NCBI GenBank assembly: GCA_965366835.1
Contig: CBDUGF010000002.1
Span: 8,157 to 72,156 of the forward strand
Direction: 5' to 3'
DNA: 64,000 bases
Source of the DNA: JAKGBX01 sp965366835
Lineage (GTDB): Bacteria; Pseudomonadota; Alphaproteobacteria; Rhodobacterales; Rhodobacteraceae
Made by a program: the position numbers and the translations under genes
The notes under the pieces: model-generated
Databases searched by the model: none
Told to the model about the DNA's origin: nothing
Seen by the model: only the letters and a program-made list of their open reading frames with translations
Shown: in pieces, positions 8,526 to 16,951 of the stretch
Layout of the letters: each line of letters starts with the position of its first letter
How positions within the stretch are numbered: the first letter of the stretch is position 1

Positions 8526-8912
8526 GTGAGCTATACCTACACCCGTTACTTGCCCGATGTTAACATCGACGATGCCGACATGCGTGTCCGCGAGGCCCTG
8601 AAACAGCAGGGTTTTGGCGTTCTGACCGAGATCGACGTGCAACAGACGATGAAGACAAAAATCGACGTCGACATGGACGGTTATCGCATCCTTGGTGCAT
8701 GCAACCCCAACATGGCGCATGAGGCCATCGGCCTGGAACCCCGGATCGGCGCGATGCTGCCGTGTAACGTGATCCTGCGTACGATAGATGAGGGAACGGA
8801 GATCAGCGCGATCGACCCGGTCGCCTCGATGGCTGCGGTGGAAAACGCGGACCTCCACGTCGTCGCCGGCAAGGTGCGCGATATGTTGAAAGAAGCTGTC
8901 AATAATGCCTGA
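8526..8912 (+). CDS. DUF302 family protein
   Basis: A 128-residue protein. The likely start is GTG 8526 with AGGAG nine bases upstream. The sequence matches the DUF302 fold: YTRYLPDVNIDDADMRVREALKQQGFGVLTE, then ILGACNPNMAHEAI (the conserved GACNP segment), then MLPCNVILR. DUF302 proteins recur beside copper or other metal-resistance genes, but their biochemical role is unsettled. There is no signal peptide, so it is probably cytoplasmic. The conserved Cys in GACNP and LPCNV could be functional. It lies 24 bases from the rhodanese gene. Confidence 0.85.
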   Translation: MSYTYTRYLPDVNIDDADMRVREALKQQGFGVLTEIDVQQTMKTKIDVDMDGYRILGACNPNMAHEAIGLEPRIGAMLPCNVILRTIDEGTEISAIDPVASMAAVENADLHVVAGKVRDMLKEAVNNA

Positions 8913-8936
8913 ATGAAAGGCCGAGGAGAGATCGCC

Positions 8937-9404
8937 ATGGTTTTTGAGCGCCGATACATCCTTGCGATGCTGGCTGCTTTTCCGGCCCAGTCTCTGGCAA
9001 CGGCCGCGCGGGCGCAAACGCGCGAGGTCTGGTCGGTCGGGCAGGCCCAGGAGGCGCTGCTTGAAGACCACATCAGGATTCTCGATATCCGGTCACGCGA
9101 AGAGTGGCGCGAAACCGGCGTGGCAAATGGCGCCTGGCCTGTCAGCATGCATGAGAGCCGCTTCCCGGAACGCCTGTTTGCTTCGCGTCAACTGGCGAAG
9201 AGTCGCCCCGTTGGCCTGATCTGTGCGACCGGAGCGCGATCCGGCGCGGTCAGGCGCGCCTTGAGCAAAGCAGGTGAGGACGGATTTGTCGATATATCGG
9301 AAGGCATGCTTGGATCGGGTCTCGGCCCGGGCTGGATCGCTTCGGGTCTGCCGGTCGTGCCGATGAAAGAGGCATTGGCGACTCTGCCCGCAGCACTTCT
9401 CTGA
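8937..9404 (+). CDS. Exported rhodanese-like domain protein
   Basis: A 155-residue protein with an N-terminal export signal (MVFERRYILAMLAAFPAQSLATAARAQ) and one rhodanese domain: ILDIRSREEWRETGV and the active-site loop CATGARSG with Cys96. Rhodanese domains handle sulfane sulfur or act as thiol carriers. A periplasmic version next to copper genes could manage sulfur or Cu(I)-thiol chemistry (inference). ATG 8937 is chosen because a GAGGAGAG site lies upstream; the in-frame ATG at 8913 lacks one. Confidence 0.8.
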   Translation: MVFERRYILAMLAAFPAQSLATAARAQTREVWSVGQAQEALLEDHIRILDIRSREEWRETGVANGAWPVSMHESRFPERLFASRQLAKSRPVGLICATGARSGAVRRALSKAGEDGFVDISEGMLGSGLGPGWIASGLPVVPMKEALATLPAALL

Positions 9405-9473
9405 AACCCCGGGCCGGATCGGATCAGCTATACTGTGACCTGAAAAGTCTCGACCGTTGCCCGGAGCGCGCAG

Positions 9474-10145
9474 GTGAGAAAAGCAATTCGTCCAATCATG
9501 TTCTTGCTGATCCTTGCCACTCTGGCGGCGCTGATGCTTGGCTGGGGGCCGGAACTGGCCAGTCGGTTCGATCGCGCCGCGATTGACAGCCTTGTCTCGC
9601 AGGCCGGGACGATGGGTCCACTTCTCATTATCGGATTGATGATGCTCGCCGTGGTTGCCAGCCCGCTTCCCAGTGCGCCGATCGCGCTGGTCTCGGGCGC
9701 GGCCTATGGTCACTATGCCGGAACCGCCTATGTCGCAATCGGATCCGAGCTAGGCGCGATGATTGCCTTTCTCATAGCGCGCTATCTGGGGCGCGAGGCG
9801 GTGGTCGGATGGCTCGGGGACAAGGCGGATTACGGCCTGCTCGGATCGCAGAACGCGTTGACCGTCACGGTGTTTGCCAGCCGCCTTCTGCCCTTCGTAT
9901 CCTTCGATGCGATGAGCTATGCGGCGGGATTGAGCCGTCTTCAGTTGTGGCGGTTCTTACTGGCCACCCTGGCCGGCATCATTCCCGCGAGTTTCGTTCT
10001 CGCCCATTTCGGTAGCGCGGCCATGACCGGGGGGTTCGGAACGGCTCAATGGCTGACGCTAGGCCTGGGTTTGCTGACCGCAGCGCCGCTTGTAATCATC
10101 GCGCTCAAACGAAGATCGTCAGAAACGCGGCAACGCGAAATCTGA
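9474..10145 (+). CDS. TVP38/TMEM64 (DedA-like/VTT domain) membrane protein
   Basis: A 223-residue polytopic protein from a GTG start at 9474. It shows the VTT-domain pattern: a membrane segment, a re-entrant loop (LPSAPIALVSGAAYG, then GSELGAMIAFLIARYLGR) and a second re-entrant region (SRLLPFVSFDAMSYAAGLSRL). Such proteins relate to DedA lipid scramblase-like transporters. They are often linked to mercuric or other metal-resistance operons and rhodanese genes, which matches this context. The substrate here is unknown. Confidence 0.8.
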   Translation: MRKAIRPIMFLLILATLAALMLGWGPELASRFDRAAIDSLVSQAGTMGPLLIIGLMMLAVVASPLPSAPIALVSGAAYGHYAGTAYVAIGSELGAMIAFLIARYLGREAVVGWLGDKADYGLLGSQNALTVTVFASRLLPFVSFDAMSYAAGLSRLQLWRFLLATLAGIIPASFVLAHFGSAAMTGGFGTAQWLTLGLGLLTAAPLVIIALKRRSSETRQREI

Positions 10146-10227
10146 TCTAGTCTACTGAATTTAACAACAAAAACAACGGGATGAAATCTACCGGATGTTC
10201 AAAGCCCCGATTCCGTTCTGCAGGGTC

Positions 10228-10258
10228 TTGACCTTCCAGTGACTAGAAGTCCCATCTT
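10228..10258 (+). promoter_or_regulatory. CueR/HmrR-like (MerR-family) promoter upstream of Cu-ATPase
   Basis: A TTGACC -35 element (10228-10233) and a CATCTT -10-like element (10253-10258) are separated by 19 bp, the over-long spacing typical of MerR-family activated promoters. The spacer contains the imperfect dyad ACCTTCCAGTGACTAGAAGT, close to the ACCTTCC...GGAAGG operator type used by CueR/HmrR. No MerR-family gene is in the window. Confidence 0.6.
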
Positions 10259-10281
10259 ACTTGAAGAGATTGGAGAACACC

Positions 10282-12636
10282 ATGCCCACCCCAATGCACG
10301 ATCACCACCGCGGACATGATCATGACGCCGGGCAAGACGCGCCCGGTGAAAACTCGGTGAGCGATCCCGTCTGCGGCATGCGTATCGAAATCTCCGCAGA
10401 CAGCAGATCCACCAGCTTCGGCGATCAGAAATTCTATTTCTGCTCAGACGAATGCCAGGCGAAATTCGCCGATGATCCTTGGTTCTATGCCTCGGGCAAC
10501 GCGTCGAAAATGGGCCAGCAGGCGCAGCCAGGCGCGCAATGGACCTGCCCGATGCACCCCGAGATCATCCGCGACAAACCCGGCGCCTGCCCGATCTGCG
10601 GCATGGCGCTGGAACCGGTTGTGCCTTCGGGCGCGCCCAGCGAGGAACTGACCGACTTCACCCGGCGCATGTGGATCAGCACCGCGGCGGCGGTTCCGCT
10701 GGTCATCCTGACAATGGGCGAACTGATCGGGCTGCCGGTGCGCGACTGGATCGGGCACCGGGTGGCGACCTATGTCGAGTTTGTTCTGGCGACACCGATT
10801 ATTCTCTGGGCGGCAGGCCCGTTCTTCAAACGTGGCTGGGACTCGGTCAAGAACAGATCGCCCAACATGTGGACGCTGATCTCGCTCGGCGTCGGCGCCG
10901 CCTATATCTACTCGCTCGTTGCCGCCTTCCTGCCCGGCCTGTTCCCTGCGCAATATCGCAGCGGCGGCGGTGTCGGTACCTATTTCGAGGCTGCCGTGGT
11001 TATCGTGGCGCTGGTCTTCGTCGGCCAAGTGCTGGAGTTGCGCGCCCGCGAACGGACCGGCGATGCGATCCGCGCCCTTCTCGATCTCGCCCCCAAGACC
11101 GCGCGCCGGATCCTGCCGGACGGCGAGGAATACGACGCGCCGCTTGAAAACATCGCCCAGGGCGATCTCCTCAGGGTACGCCCGGGCGACAGTATCCCGG
11201 TCGATGGCGAGGTGGTTGACGGGCGCACATCTGTCGACGAAAGCATGATCACCGGCGAGCCGGTGCCGATCGAAAAGACCGAAGGCGACCGGGTGACCGG
11301 CGGCACCATCAACAAGAATGGCACAATCGCGATCCGGGCCACCCAGGTCGGCGCCGACACCGTGCTGGCCCAGATTGTCGAGATGGTCGCCGGCGCGCGC
11401 CGCTCCCGCGCCCCGATCCAGGGGCTGGCCGACAGGGTATCTGCAATCTTTGTTCCCACCGTCGTGGTCATTGCCATCGCGGCGTTCGTGGTTTGGATGG
11501 CCATTGGCCCCGATCCGGCGCTGATCTTCGCGATTGCCGCCGCCGTTTCGGTTCTGATCATCGCCTGCCCCTGCGCCCTGGGCCTGGCAACCCCGATTTC
11601 AATCACCACCGCCGCCGGACGCGGGGCGCAGGCCGGCGTACTCATCAAGGACGCCGAAGCGCTCGAACGCATGGCGCGCGTCGATACCATCATCGTCGAC
11701 AAGACCGGCACGCTGACCCTCGGAAAACCGGAACTGACGGATGTTCTGGCCTTTGCAGACAATAGCGAAGACACGGTTTTGAGCTTGGCCGGCGCTCTGG
11801 AACGTGGCTCCGAACATCCCCTGGCCGAGGCTATTGTCGAGGGCGCACGCAGTCGCAATGTCGACCTTCCGAAAGCGCAAGACTTCGAAGCGGTGACCGG
11901 GAAAGGCGTGCAAGGCACTGTCGAAGGCCGCACTGTCGCGCTCGGCAATCCGGCCATGATGCAGATGCTCGATCTCGATACCTCTGATGTCGAGGAGGCG
12001 GTCAATGCCCTGCGCAGCGACGGCAAAACCGCGATGTATGTCGCCATAGACGGCCGGCTTGCCGGGGTCGTCGCCGTCGCCGATCCGATCAAGGAGACCA
12101 CGCAAGGCGCGATCGGGGATCTGCACGCGCTCGGCCTGCGCGTCATCATGGCCACAGGCGACAATCAGCGCACCGCCGAAGCCGTCGCCCGCACCCTCGG
12201 AATCGACGAGGTCCGCGCCGGTGTGCTTCCCGAAGACAAGAAGGCGCTGGTCGAGGAGCTGCGTGCCAAAGGCGCCTACATCGCCATGGCCGGTGACGGC
12301 GTGAATGATGCCCCTGCCCTCGCGGCGGCCGATGTGGGTATCGCGATGGGAACCGGCGCCGACGTGGCGGTTGAAAGCGCGGGGATCACGCTGCTGGGTG
12401 GCGACCTCGTCGGCATCGTCAGGGCGCGAAAGCTGGCGAAAGCGACATTGCGCAACATCAAGCAGAACCTGTTCTTCGCTTTCGCCTACAACGCTGCCGG
12501 CGTTCCCGTAGCCGCCGGCATTCTCTACCCGGTTTTCGGCCTGTTGCTCTCGCCGATGATCGCTGCGGCGGCAATGAGCCTGTCATCGGTCTCCGTCATC
12601 TCCAACGCGCTGCGCCTGCGGCGCGTGCGGCTCTAG
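10282..12636 (+). CDS. Copper-type P1B ATPase with YHS and heavy-metal-binding N-terminal domains
   Basis: A 784-residue transporter. From the N-terminus: a His-rich tail (HDHHRGHDHD), a YHS domain (DPVCGMRIE...FYFCSDECQAKF, about 28-62), a heavy-metal-binding segment (CPMHPEI...CPICGMAL, about 89-110), then membrane helices. The ion-path motif CPC is at 429-431 (CPCALGLATP), the phosphorylation site at Asp473 (DKTGT), then the hinge motif GDGVNDAPAL. CPC marks Cu(I)/Ag(I) export-type ATPases, and this N-terminal architecture is common in CopB/CopA-like efflux or periplasmic copper-delivery pumps. ATG 10282 has GGAG seven bases upstream, and a CueR-like promoter precedes it. Confidence 0.93.
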   Translation: MPTPMHDHHRGHDHDAGQDAPGENSVSDPVCGMRIEISADSRSTSFGDQKFYFCSDECQAKFADDPWFYASGNASKMGQQAQPGAQWTCPMHPEIIRDKPGACPICGMALEPVVPSGAPSEELTDFTRRMWISTAAAVPLVILTMGELIGLPVRDWIGHRVATYVEFVLATPIILWAAGPFFKRGWDSVKNRSPNMWTLISLGVGAAYIYSLVAAFLPGLFPAQYRSGGGVGTYFEAAVVIVALVFVGQVLELRARERTGDAIRALLDLAPKTARRILPDGEEYDAPLENIAQGDLLRVRPGDSIPVDGEVVDGRTSVDESMITGEPVPIEKTEGDRVTGGTINKNGTIAIRATQVGADTVLAQIVEMVAGARRSRAPIQGLADRVSAIFVPTVVVIAIAAFVVWMAIGPDPALIFAIAAAVSVLIIACPCALGLATPISITTAAGRGAQAGVLIKDAEALERMARVDTIIVDKTGTLTLGKPELTDVLAFADNSEDTVLSLAGALERGSEHPLAEAIVEGARSRNVDLPKAQDFEAVTGKGVQGTVEGRTVALGNPAMMQMLDLDTSDVEEAVNALRSDGKTAMYVAIDGRLAGVVAVADPIKETTQGAIGDLHALGLRVIMATGDNQRTAEAVARTLGIDEVRAGVLPEDKKALVEELRAKGAYIAMAGDGVNDAPALAAADVGIAMGTGADVAVESAGITLLGGDLVGIVRARKLAKATLRNIKQNLFFAFAYNAAGVPVAAGILYPVFGLLLSPMIAAAAMSLSSVSVISNALRLRRVRL

Positions 12637-12658
12637 ACGCAGGAAAGGAAGTCAAACC

Positions 12659-13582
12659 ATGGCCAGCGGACATCAGGGCCACATGCCGTCGAGCGGTCGC
12701 GGACTTGCGATTTCGGCCTGGCTGACCGGCATCTATTTCGTCATCGAGCTCGGCATCGGCCTCTGGACCGGCTCCATCGCCGTCATATCCGATGCCTTCC
12801 ACACCTTCTCGGCCGTCGGCGGCGTTCTGGTTGCCATCATCGCGGCACGGCTGGCGCGGCGCCCGGCAGACGAGGACCGCAGCTTCGGCTGGTCCCGCAC
12901 CGAGATCATCGGCGCGCTGGTCAATGGCGGGTTTCTGCTGGCAATGGCGCTGGTCGTCATCGCGATGGCCGCGATGCGCCTGTCAACCCCCATTGATCTT
13001 CCGACCGGCCCGATGCTGGTCGCCGCAGCGGGCGGGCTCGTCACCGAATTCATTTCGCTTGGCTTGATCTGGAAACAAAGCCAGGACGATCTCAACACCA
13101 AAGGCGCGCTCTGGCATATCATTCAGACTTTTGTCGGCAGCCTTCTGATCATCGTCACCGCGTTGGTGATCCGCTACACTGGTTTTCTTCTGATCGACCC
13201 GCTCCTCGGCATGGCATTCGGGTTCGTCCTGCTCTGGGCCAGTTGGGGAATCCTCAAGGAAGCCGCGCATCTTCTGATGGAAGGCACGCCGCCCGATATC
13301 AGCCTGCCTCAGGTCACGAATGCGCTCGAGTCACTCGACGGCGTTGCCGATGTGCATCATGTCCATGCCTGGGCACTAACCAGCGGGCGACATGTCTTTT
13401 CGGCGCATCTGCGCGTCGGCGATGGCGAAGTCTCACAGGACATTCTCGAAACCGCGCATTCCCTGTTGCGCGAGCAATTCGGATTCTACTTCGTCACACT
13501 TCAGATCGAAACCCATTGCCTCGACGAAAGCGGCGCAGAAGCGATCGACCTGTCCGCAATCGAGAAAGGACGAAAGCCATAG
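12659..13582 (+). CDS. CDF-family cation efflux protein with altered metal site
   Basis: A 307-residue protein with six predicted helices and a cytoplasmic C-terminal domain (DVHHVHAWALTSGRHVFSAHL), the usual CDF layout. The start at 12659 follows an AGGAAAGGAAG site. In Zn-type CDFs, helices 2 and 5 each carry HxxxD. Here helix 2 reads DAFHTFSAVGG and helix 5 reads WHIIQTFVGS, so both Asp ligands are replaced (Ala and Thr) while the His residues remain. It may therefore move a different ion or work differently. It lies 22 bases after the Cu-ATPase, probably in one operon. Confidence 0.85.
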   Translation: MASGHQGHMPSSGRGLAISAWLTGIYFVIELGIGLWTGSIAVISDAFHTFSAVGGVLVAIIAARLARRPADEDRSFGWSRTEIIGALVNGGFLLAMALVVIAMAAMRLSTPIDLPTGPMLVAAAGGLVTEFISLGLIWKQSQDDLNTKGALWHIIQTFVGSLLIIVTALVIRYTGFLLIDPLLGMAFGFVLLWASWGILKEAAHLLMEGTPPDISLPQVTNALESLDGVADVHHVHAWALTSGRHVFSAHLRVGDGEVSQDILETAHSLLREQFGFYFVTLQIETHCLDESGAEAIDLSAIEKGRKP

Positions 13583-13584
13583 CC

Positions 13585-14022
13585 ATGACAGATGAAAACC
13601 TGCACCCGCTGCATCGAACCTTCATCATTGCGGTCACCCTCACCACCACCGCAGAGCTCGTTTACTTCACGATTTGGGGCCTGTTCCTGTTCCCCGAAGG
13701 CGATGTTGTGGGGAAGCTGATCTGGACCATGACCTGCGGTATTGCAATGGGGCTGGCGATCGGAGCCATAACCTATCTCTGGGTGGAGGAACGGTTTCGC
13801 GGTGGCGAGGCGGTCTGGGGCGCCGCACTCGTCATGGCAGCGGTTGGCAGTTATTGCGCCTGGCTTTGCAGCCGGATCGATATCCGGTTCGGCTATTTCG
13901 GCGGCGAGGAGAACAGCGCGCTGTTCATACTGAGCGGGGTCATTCCGGCGGTTTTCGGCGGCCTGCTTTACGGCTGGCTCGTCTACGGACGAGCAACGCC
14001 GATCAAACCCGGAGCAGTGTGA
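13585..14022 (+). CDS. Four-helix integral membrane protein of unknown function
   Basis: A 145-residue protein from ATG 13585, two bases after the CDF stop. Four hydrophobic segments are visible (FIIAVTLTTTAELVYFTIWG; IWTMTCGIAMGLAIGAITYL; WGAALVMAAVGSYCAWLC; ALFILSGVIPAVFGGLLYG). A conserved-looking WVEERFRGG lies between helices 2 and 3. I do not recognise a family. Tight packing between the CDF gene and the following gene suggests a role in the same metal-handling unit. Confidence 0.7.
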   Translation: MTDENLHPLHRTFIIAVTLTTTAELVYFTIWGLFLFPEGDVVGKLIWTMTCGIAMGLAIGAITYLWVEERFRGGEAVWGAALVMAAVGSYCAWLCSRIDIRFGYFGGEENSALFILSGVIPAVFGGLLYGWLVYGRATPIKPGAV

Positions 14023-14023
14023 T

Positions 14024-14731
14024 ATGGCAGACGGATCGCTTCGATGGAGAATGACCCGGTACGGGTTGCGCCGCGTTGTCCGCAAGGAGGCCAAGCGCAT
14101 CTTGACCAGCCGGACGCTCGCTGATGCCAAAGGGCGCCAGTTCCGCTGGCTCGACCATGAGATCAACCGTTTCATCGCAGATGTAGAAGCCGATGTGGAG
14201 TCACTTCGTCCGGAAGCCAGGCTGGAAACCCTGCCGTCCTTCGGCAATCGGCTGATGGTGGAACTGGCAATCTACACAGTTGCGGCCGACCGGGTGTTGC
14301 GACGGTCCAGCCTGCCGCCAGAACTGTCCGCACAGATTGTCAGCGATCTTGGTTGGGATATCTATCGCAGGCTCCTGCGACTCAGCTCCGCCCCGGTCAG
14401 ATTGCTCACCCGTGATCCGGGGCGGCGCCTTCGCTGGACGATCGGCATGCTTCTCTGGTTCCCCTTCAATGCGCCTGGAGCGCCCGGGTATGCGGTGGCA
14501 TCACGTCGCGACGGCGACGATATCCTCACCCATTTCACCCATTGCCCCCCGCAAAGCTTCGCGCGGCACCTCGCGGAGCAGAAAGACGATCCGAACGTTC
14601 TGGAGACTTTCAGGCAAAGCTGGTGCACCTATGACTGGCCGGGCGCCGACCTGATCGCGGGTGACGGCCATCGTGGTCACTACCGCAGAACCGCCACCTC
14701 AAGAAAGCGCCTGGATATCCCGAAGCGCTGA
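14024..14731 (+). CDS. Possible L-2-amino-thiazoline-4-carboxylate hydrolase-family protein
   Basis: A 235-residue soluble protein starting one base after the preceding stop (TGATATG). The C-terminal part has HFTHCPPQSFARHL and, further on, FRQSWCTYDWPGADLI, followed by a basic tail. The pattern of a CP motif, then WC-x-YD-x-P, resembles the ATC hydrolase family, which opens a thiazoline ring to give a cysteine derivative. The N-terminal half (basic helix then LPSFGNRLMVELAIYTVAADRVLR) is not diagnostic. A thiol-linked hydrolase would suit a copper island, but the assignment is tentative. A strong terminator follows. Confidence 0.5.
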   Translation: MADGSLRWRMTRYGLRRVVRKEAKRILTSRTLADAKGRQFRWLDHEINRFIADVEADVESLRPEARLETLPSFGNRLMVELAIYTVAADRVLRRSSLPPELSAQIVSDLGWDIYRRLLRLSSAPVRLLTRDPGRRLRWTIGMLLWFPFNAPGAPGYAVASRRDGDDILTHFTHCPPQSFARHLAEQKDDPNVLETFRQSWCTYDWPGADLIAGDGHRGHYRRTATSRKRLDIPKR

Positions 14732-14838
14732 TCAACCTCTTGACGGCTCAGCAGGCGATCATCATTGCGTTCTTGCATTTCGTTTCTCCAGACAAGCAAT
14801 AGCCGCTTGCAGCATCACCCGTTTGTTCTGGATTTAAT

Positions 14839-14872
14839 ATCGAGGGGGTCTATTTTTTCCCCTCGATTTTTT
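14839..14872 (+). terminator. Rho-independent terminator ending the copper operon
   Basis: Perfect nine-base arms ATCGAGGGG (14839-14847) and CCCCTCGAT (14859-14867), followed by a T run to 14872, acting on the plus strand. The right half is also the last codons of the convergent minus-strand gene ending at 14850. Confidence 0.85.
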
Positions 14873-15878
14873 GAAAGGCACGGAGCTCAGCGATTGTAAC
14901 GCGCTGGTTCTTCTTGGGATTTCGGAACTCAGATTTAGGGATATCGGCCAATCTCCAGGTATCGCGTGCAGCATTTGGTTTCAAATCGAACTTTTCCTGA
15001 ACGACTGTCTGGGCATCCGCGGCCGTGAAGCGACGTGCACCTTTGGAAAAGTGCTCAAATGCCGCCTCGATCCAACCCGCTGCTGTCTTGCGTCGTGCAT
15101 GCAGGGGTATCAATCGCACCTTGCTCGTCTCTTGAAGTTTAGAGCTGAGAGCAAAGAAGTAGCTCTCGTCGAGATCCGCGACCGCGGTTGAGCCCAGGAC
15201 CTGAGGTGGCATGAAACGGTCACCCTTGGCTGACTGCTGCCCGACAAGGATCCGACCTTCCCTCAGCGCGACCGCGATAACTTGCTCCATCTCGCCCTGA
15301 ATTGTGAGGGCCTCAGCCGTGAAGTCGTGCCACTCTCCGGACAGCTCCCGAGATAAGAGCAAAACGTCAAAATCGTCCAAAGGATCGGGCAACTTGCGCG
15401 CATACTCCTGACCGTAGACCTGTTCACGGAGCCCCTCTTGATTTCTGGCCCATCGCGCCGCGCTTTCGAATGCCAGGAAACGCAGCAAAAAGAACGGATC
15501 AAGTCGGTCATCATCGATCTTGCTCAACCGTCGCCCGGCCATCTCTCTCAAACCGGTTTTGCCGCACCACCATTTGAGAGGGTGACCGGCCACAAGGCTT
15601 TGCCGAATGCCACCCGCAAACACCGCTTCCTGAATCGCAGCGAGTTGCGTCACATCAAGATGCGGGGGACCGAGAAGTTCGGTTTGAGCGATCTTGCCCT
15701 GCAGAAACTGAAGCAACGTATAAGGTGGCCGGTCTGGTTTTCTTGAAATCCAGGCCCTCTGAGAAAGCACGAGCTCCAAGGCGACATCAGCAGGCAGCTC
15801 AGTCTCCTCGCCTTTCACCAAGCCAGTGCCGACGTCGCTACGGCGTGCAATAACATGCCAGGTATCTGCCTGTCTCAA
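14850..15878 (-). CDS. Hypothetical protein translationally coupled to the integrase
   Basis: A 342-residue protein I do not recognise. It has no signal or membrane helix. The N-terminal third has hydrophobic/aromatic features (RKPDRPPYTLLQFLQGKIAQTE), the middle is acidic (LPDPLDDFDVLLLSRELSGEW), and the C-terminus has a helix-turn-helix-like stretch (RRFTAADAQTVVQEKFDLKPN) and a basic end. The start overlaps the integrase stop (ATGA at 15875-15878), so the two are almost certainly co-translated. Base composition looks lower in GC than the surrounding copper genes. An accessory to recombination or element maintenance is plausible but unproven. Confidence 0.75.
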   Translation of the reverse strand: MRQADTWHVIARRSDVGTGLVKGEETELPADVALELVLSQRAWISRKPDRPPYTLLQFLQGKIAQTELLGPPHLDVTQLAAIQEAVFAGGIRQSLVAGHPLKWWCGKTGLREMAGRRLSKIDDDRLDPFFLLRFLAFESAARWARNQEGLREQVYGQEYARKLPDPLDDFDVLLLSRELSGEWHDFTAEALTIQGEMEQVIAVALREGRILVGQQSAKGDRFMPPQVLGSTAVADLDESYFFALSSKLQETSKVRLIPLHARRKTAAGWIEAAFEHFSKGARRFTAADAQTVVQEKFDLKPNAARDTWRLADIPKSEFRNPKKNQRVTIAELRAFQKIEGKK

Positions 15879-16951
15879 CGGCCAATCCTGTTCCTGATCT
15901 CATTACACACAGTTTCCATCGCCGGCCGCAGCGCATCAAGAGAAGGTTTGACATAGCGCTGGCCGGTAATTGACAGCGGCGTATGGTTAAGCAGCCGGCC
16001 CACGACTTCCTCCAGCACACCCGCTTCCATTGCCACGGTAGCAAATGTGCGCCTGTGCGCATGCGGGCTCCAGGTCATGCGTTGCGGCGTGCTCAATCGC
16101 GCATCCGGTCCCTTTGGAGATGGAAAAACCCATTTACGATGAAGACCTCGGACCGGCGCGAGGATTTCATGGTGCAGTTGAAGGATTGGCAGATCGAAGC
16201 TTCGTCCGTTCTTCGTCATCGGCAAATGTATGTGGTCCTCGTGAACATATTTCCACTCCAGCGTCAGTGCCTCGGTCTTGCGAAATCCCGTGAATAGGAT
16301 CAGCTCGTAGAACACTGTATGGATCGGGTTGTACAGTCCGTCGATTGTCTTCCGCCAGACTTCCAGGTCTTCGATGATCTGACCGTTCGGCTTTTCCTCG
16401 AACCACTCGATGGCCATGGTCGGGCTTTCGGGCAGGTCATAGGTCCGCCGCGCATGGTTCCAGACGGTGCGGAAATACTTGAGCACGTGATTTGCCGCTG
16501 ACGGATGTTTAGCCATGGACCGGTGCCGCTCAACCACCATTGCCTTGGTGATCTCGTCGAGCGGCAATCGCATCCAGTCTTTCAGGTGAAGCTCGAACTG
16601 CTGGCGCACGCTATGCCGATGTGCATCGGAGCGAAGCTTGGGGCGCCCCAGATAGGCCTCCATGGCGCCTTCCAGGGTCGGCGCGCCGATCTGGATGTGC
16701 TTGCCGGCACCCCTGCTCCACTCCAAGGCAAAGCCCAACGCAGTCTGCCGTGCGGCTGCCGCCGAGATGATGGGAAAGCGCCCGATCATCACCCGCCTGG
16801 TCTGACCGCCGACATCCTTCTGGAAGTACCAGGTCTTCGCCTTCTTGCCGACGAACAGGGCAAGGCCTCTGATCTCACTGTCCCAGTACTTCTCAGTTCC
16901 GCATTTGGATTGCGGAACCTTGCGCGCGAGGGTTTCTGTCAGCTTTGGCAT
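15875..16951 (-). CDS. Tyrosine recombinase / integrase of an integrative element
   Basis: A 358-residue phage-type integrase. It has an N-terminal arm-binding region (1-60), a core-binding SAM-like domain (about 90-185) and a catalytic domain. Catalytic residues are visible: Arg224 (FTGFRKTEAL), Lys247 (MTKNGRSFDLP), His297 and Arg300 (HAHRRTFA), His323 (LLNHTP) and Tyr333 (GQRYVKP). All are present, so it should be active. It sits about 110 bases from a degenerate tRNA-Gly-like sequence, on the 3' side of that tRNA, as expected for an element inserted at a tRNA 3' region. The element would then extend leftward across the copper genes. Confidence 0.93.
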   Translation of the reverse strand: MPKLTETLARKVPQSKCGTEKYWDSEIRGLALFVGKKAKTWYFQKDVGGQTRRVMIGRFPIISAAAARQTALGFALEWSRGAGKHIQIGAPTLEGAMEAYLGRPKLRSDAHRHSVRQQFELHLKDWMRLPLDEITKAMVVERHRSMAKHPSAANHVLKYFRTVWNHARRTYDLPESPTMAIEWFEEKPNGQIIEDLEVWRKTIDGLYNPIHTVFYELILFTGFRKTEALTLEWKYVHEDHIHLPMTKNGRSFDLPILQLHHEILAPVRGLHRKWVFPSPKGPDARLSTPQRMTWSPHAHRRTFATVAMEAGVLEEVVGRLLNHTPLSITGQRYVKPSLDALRPAMETVCNEIRNRIGR

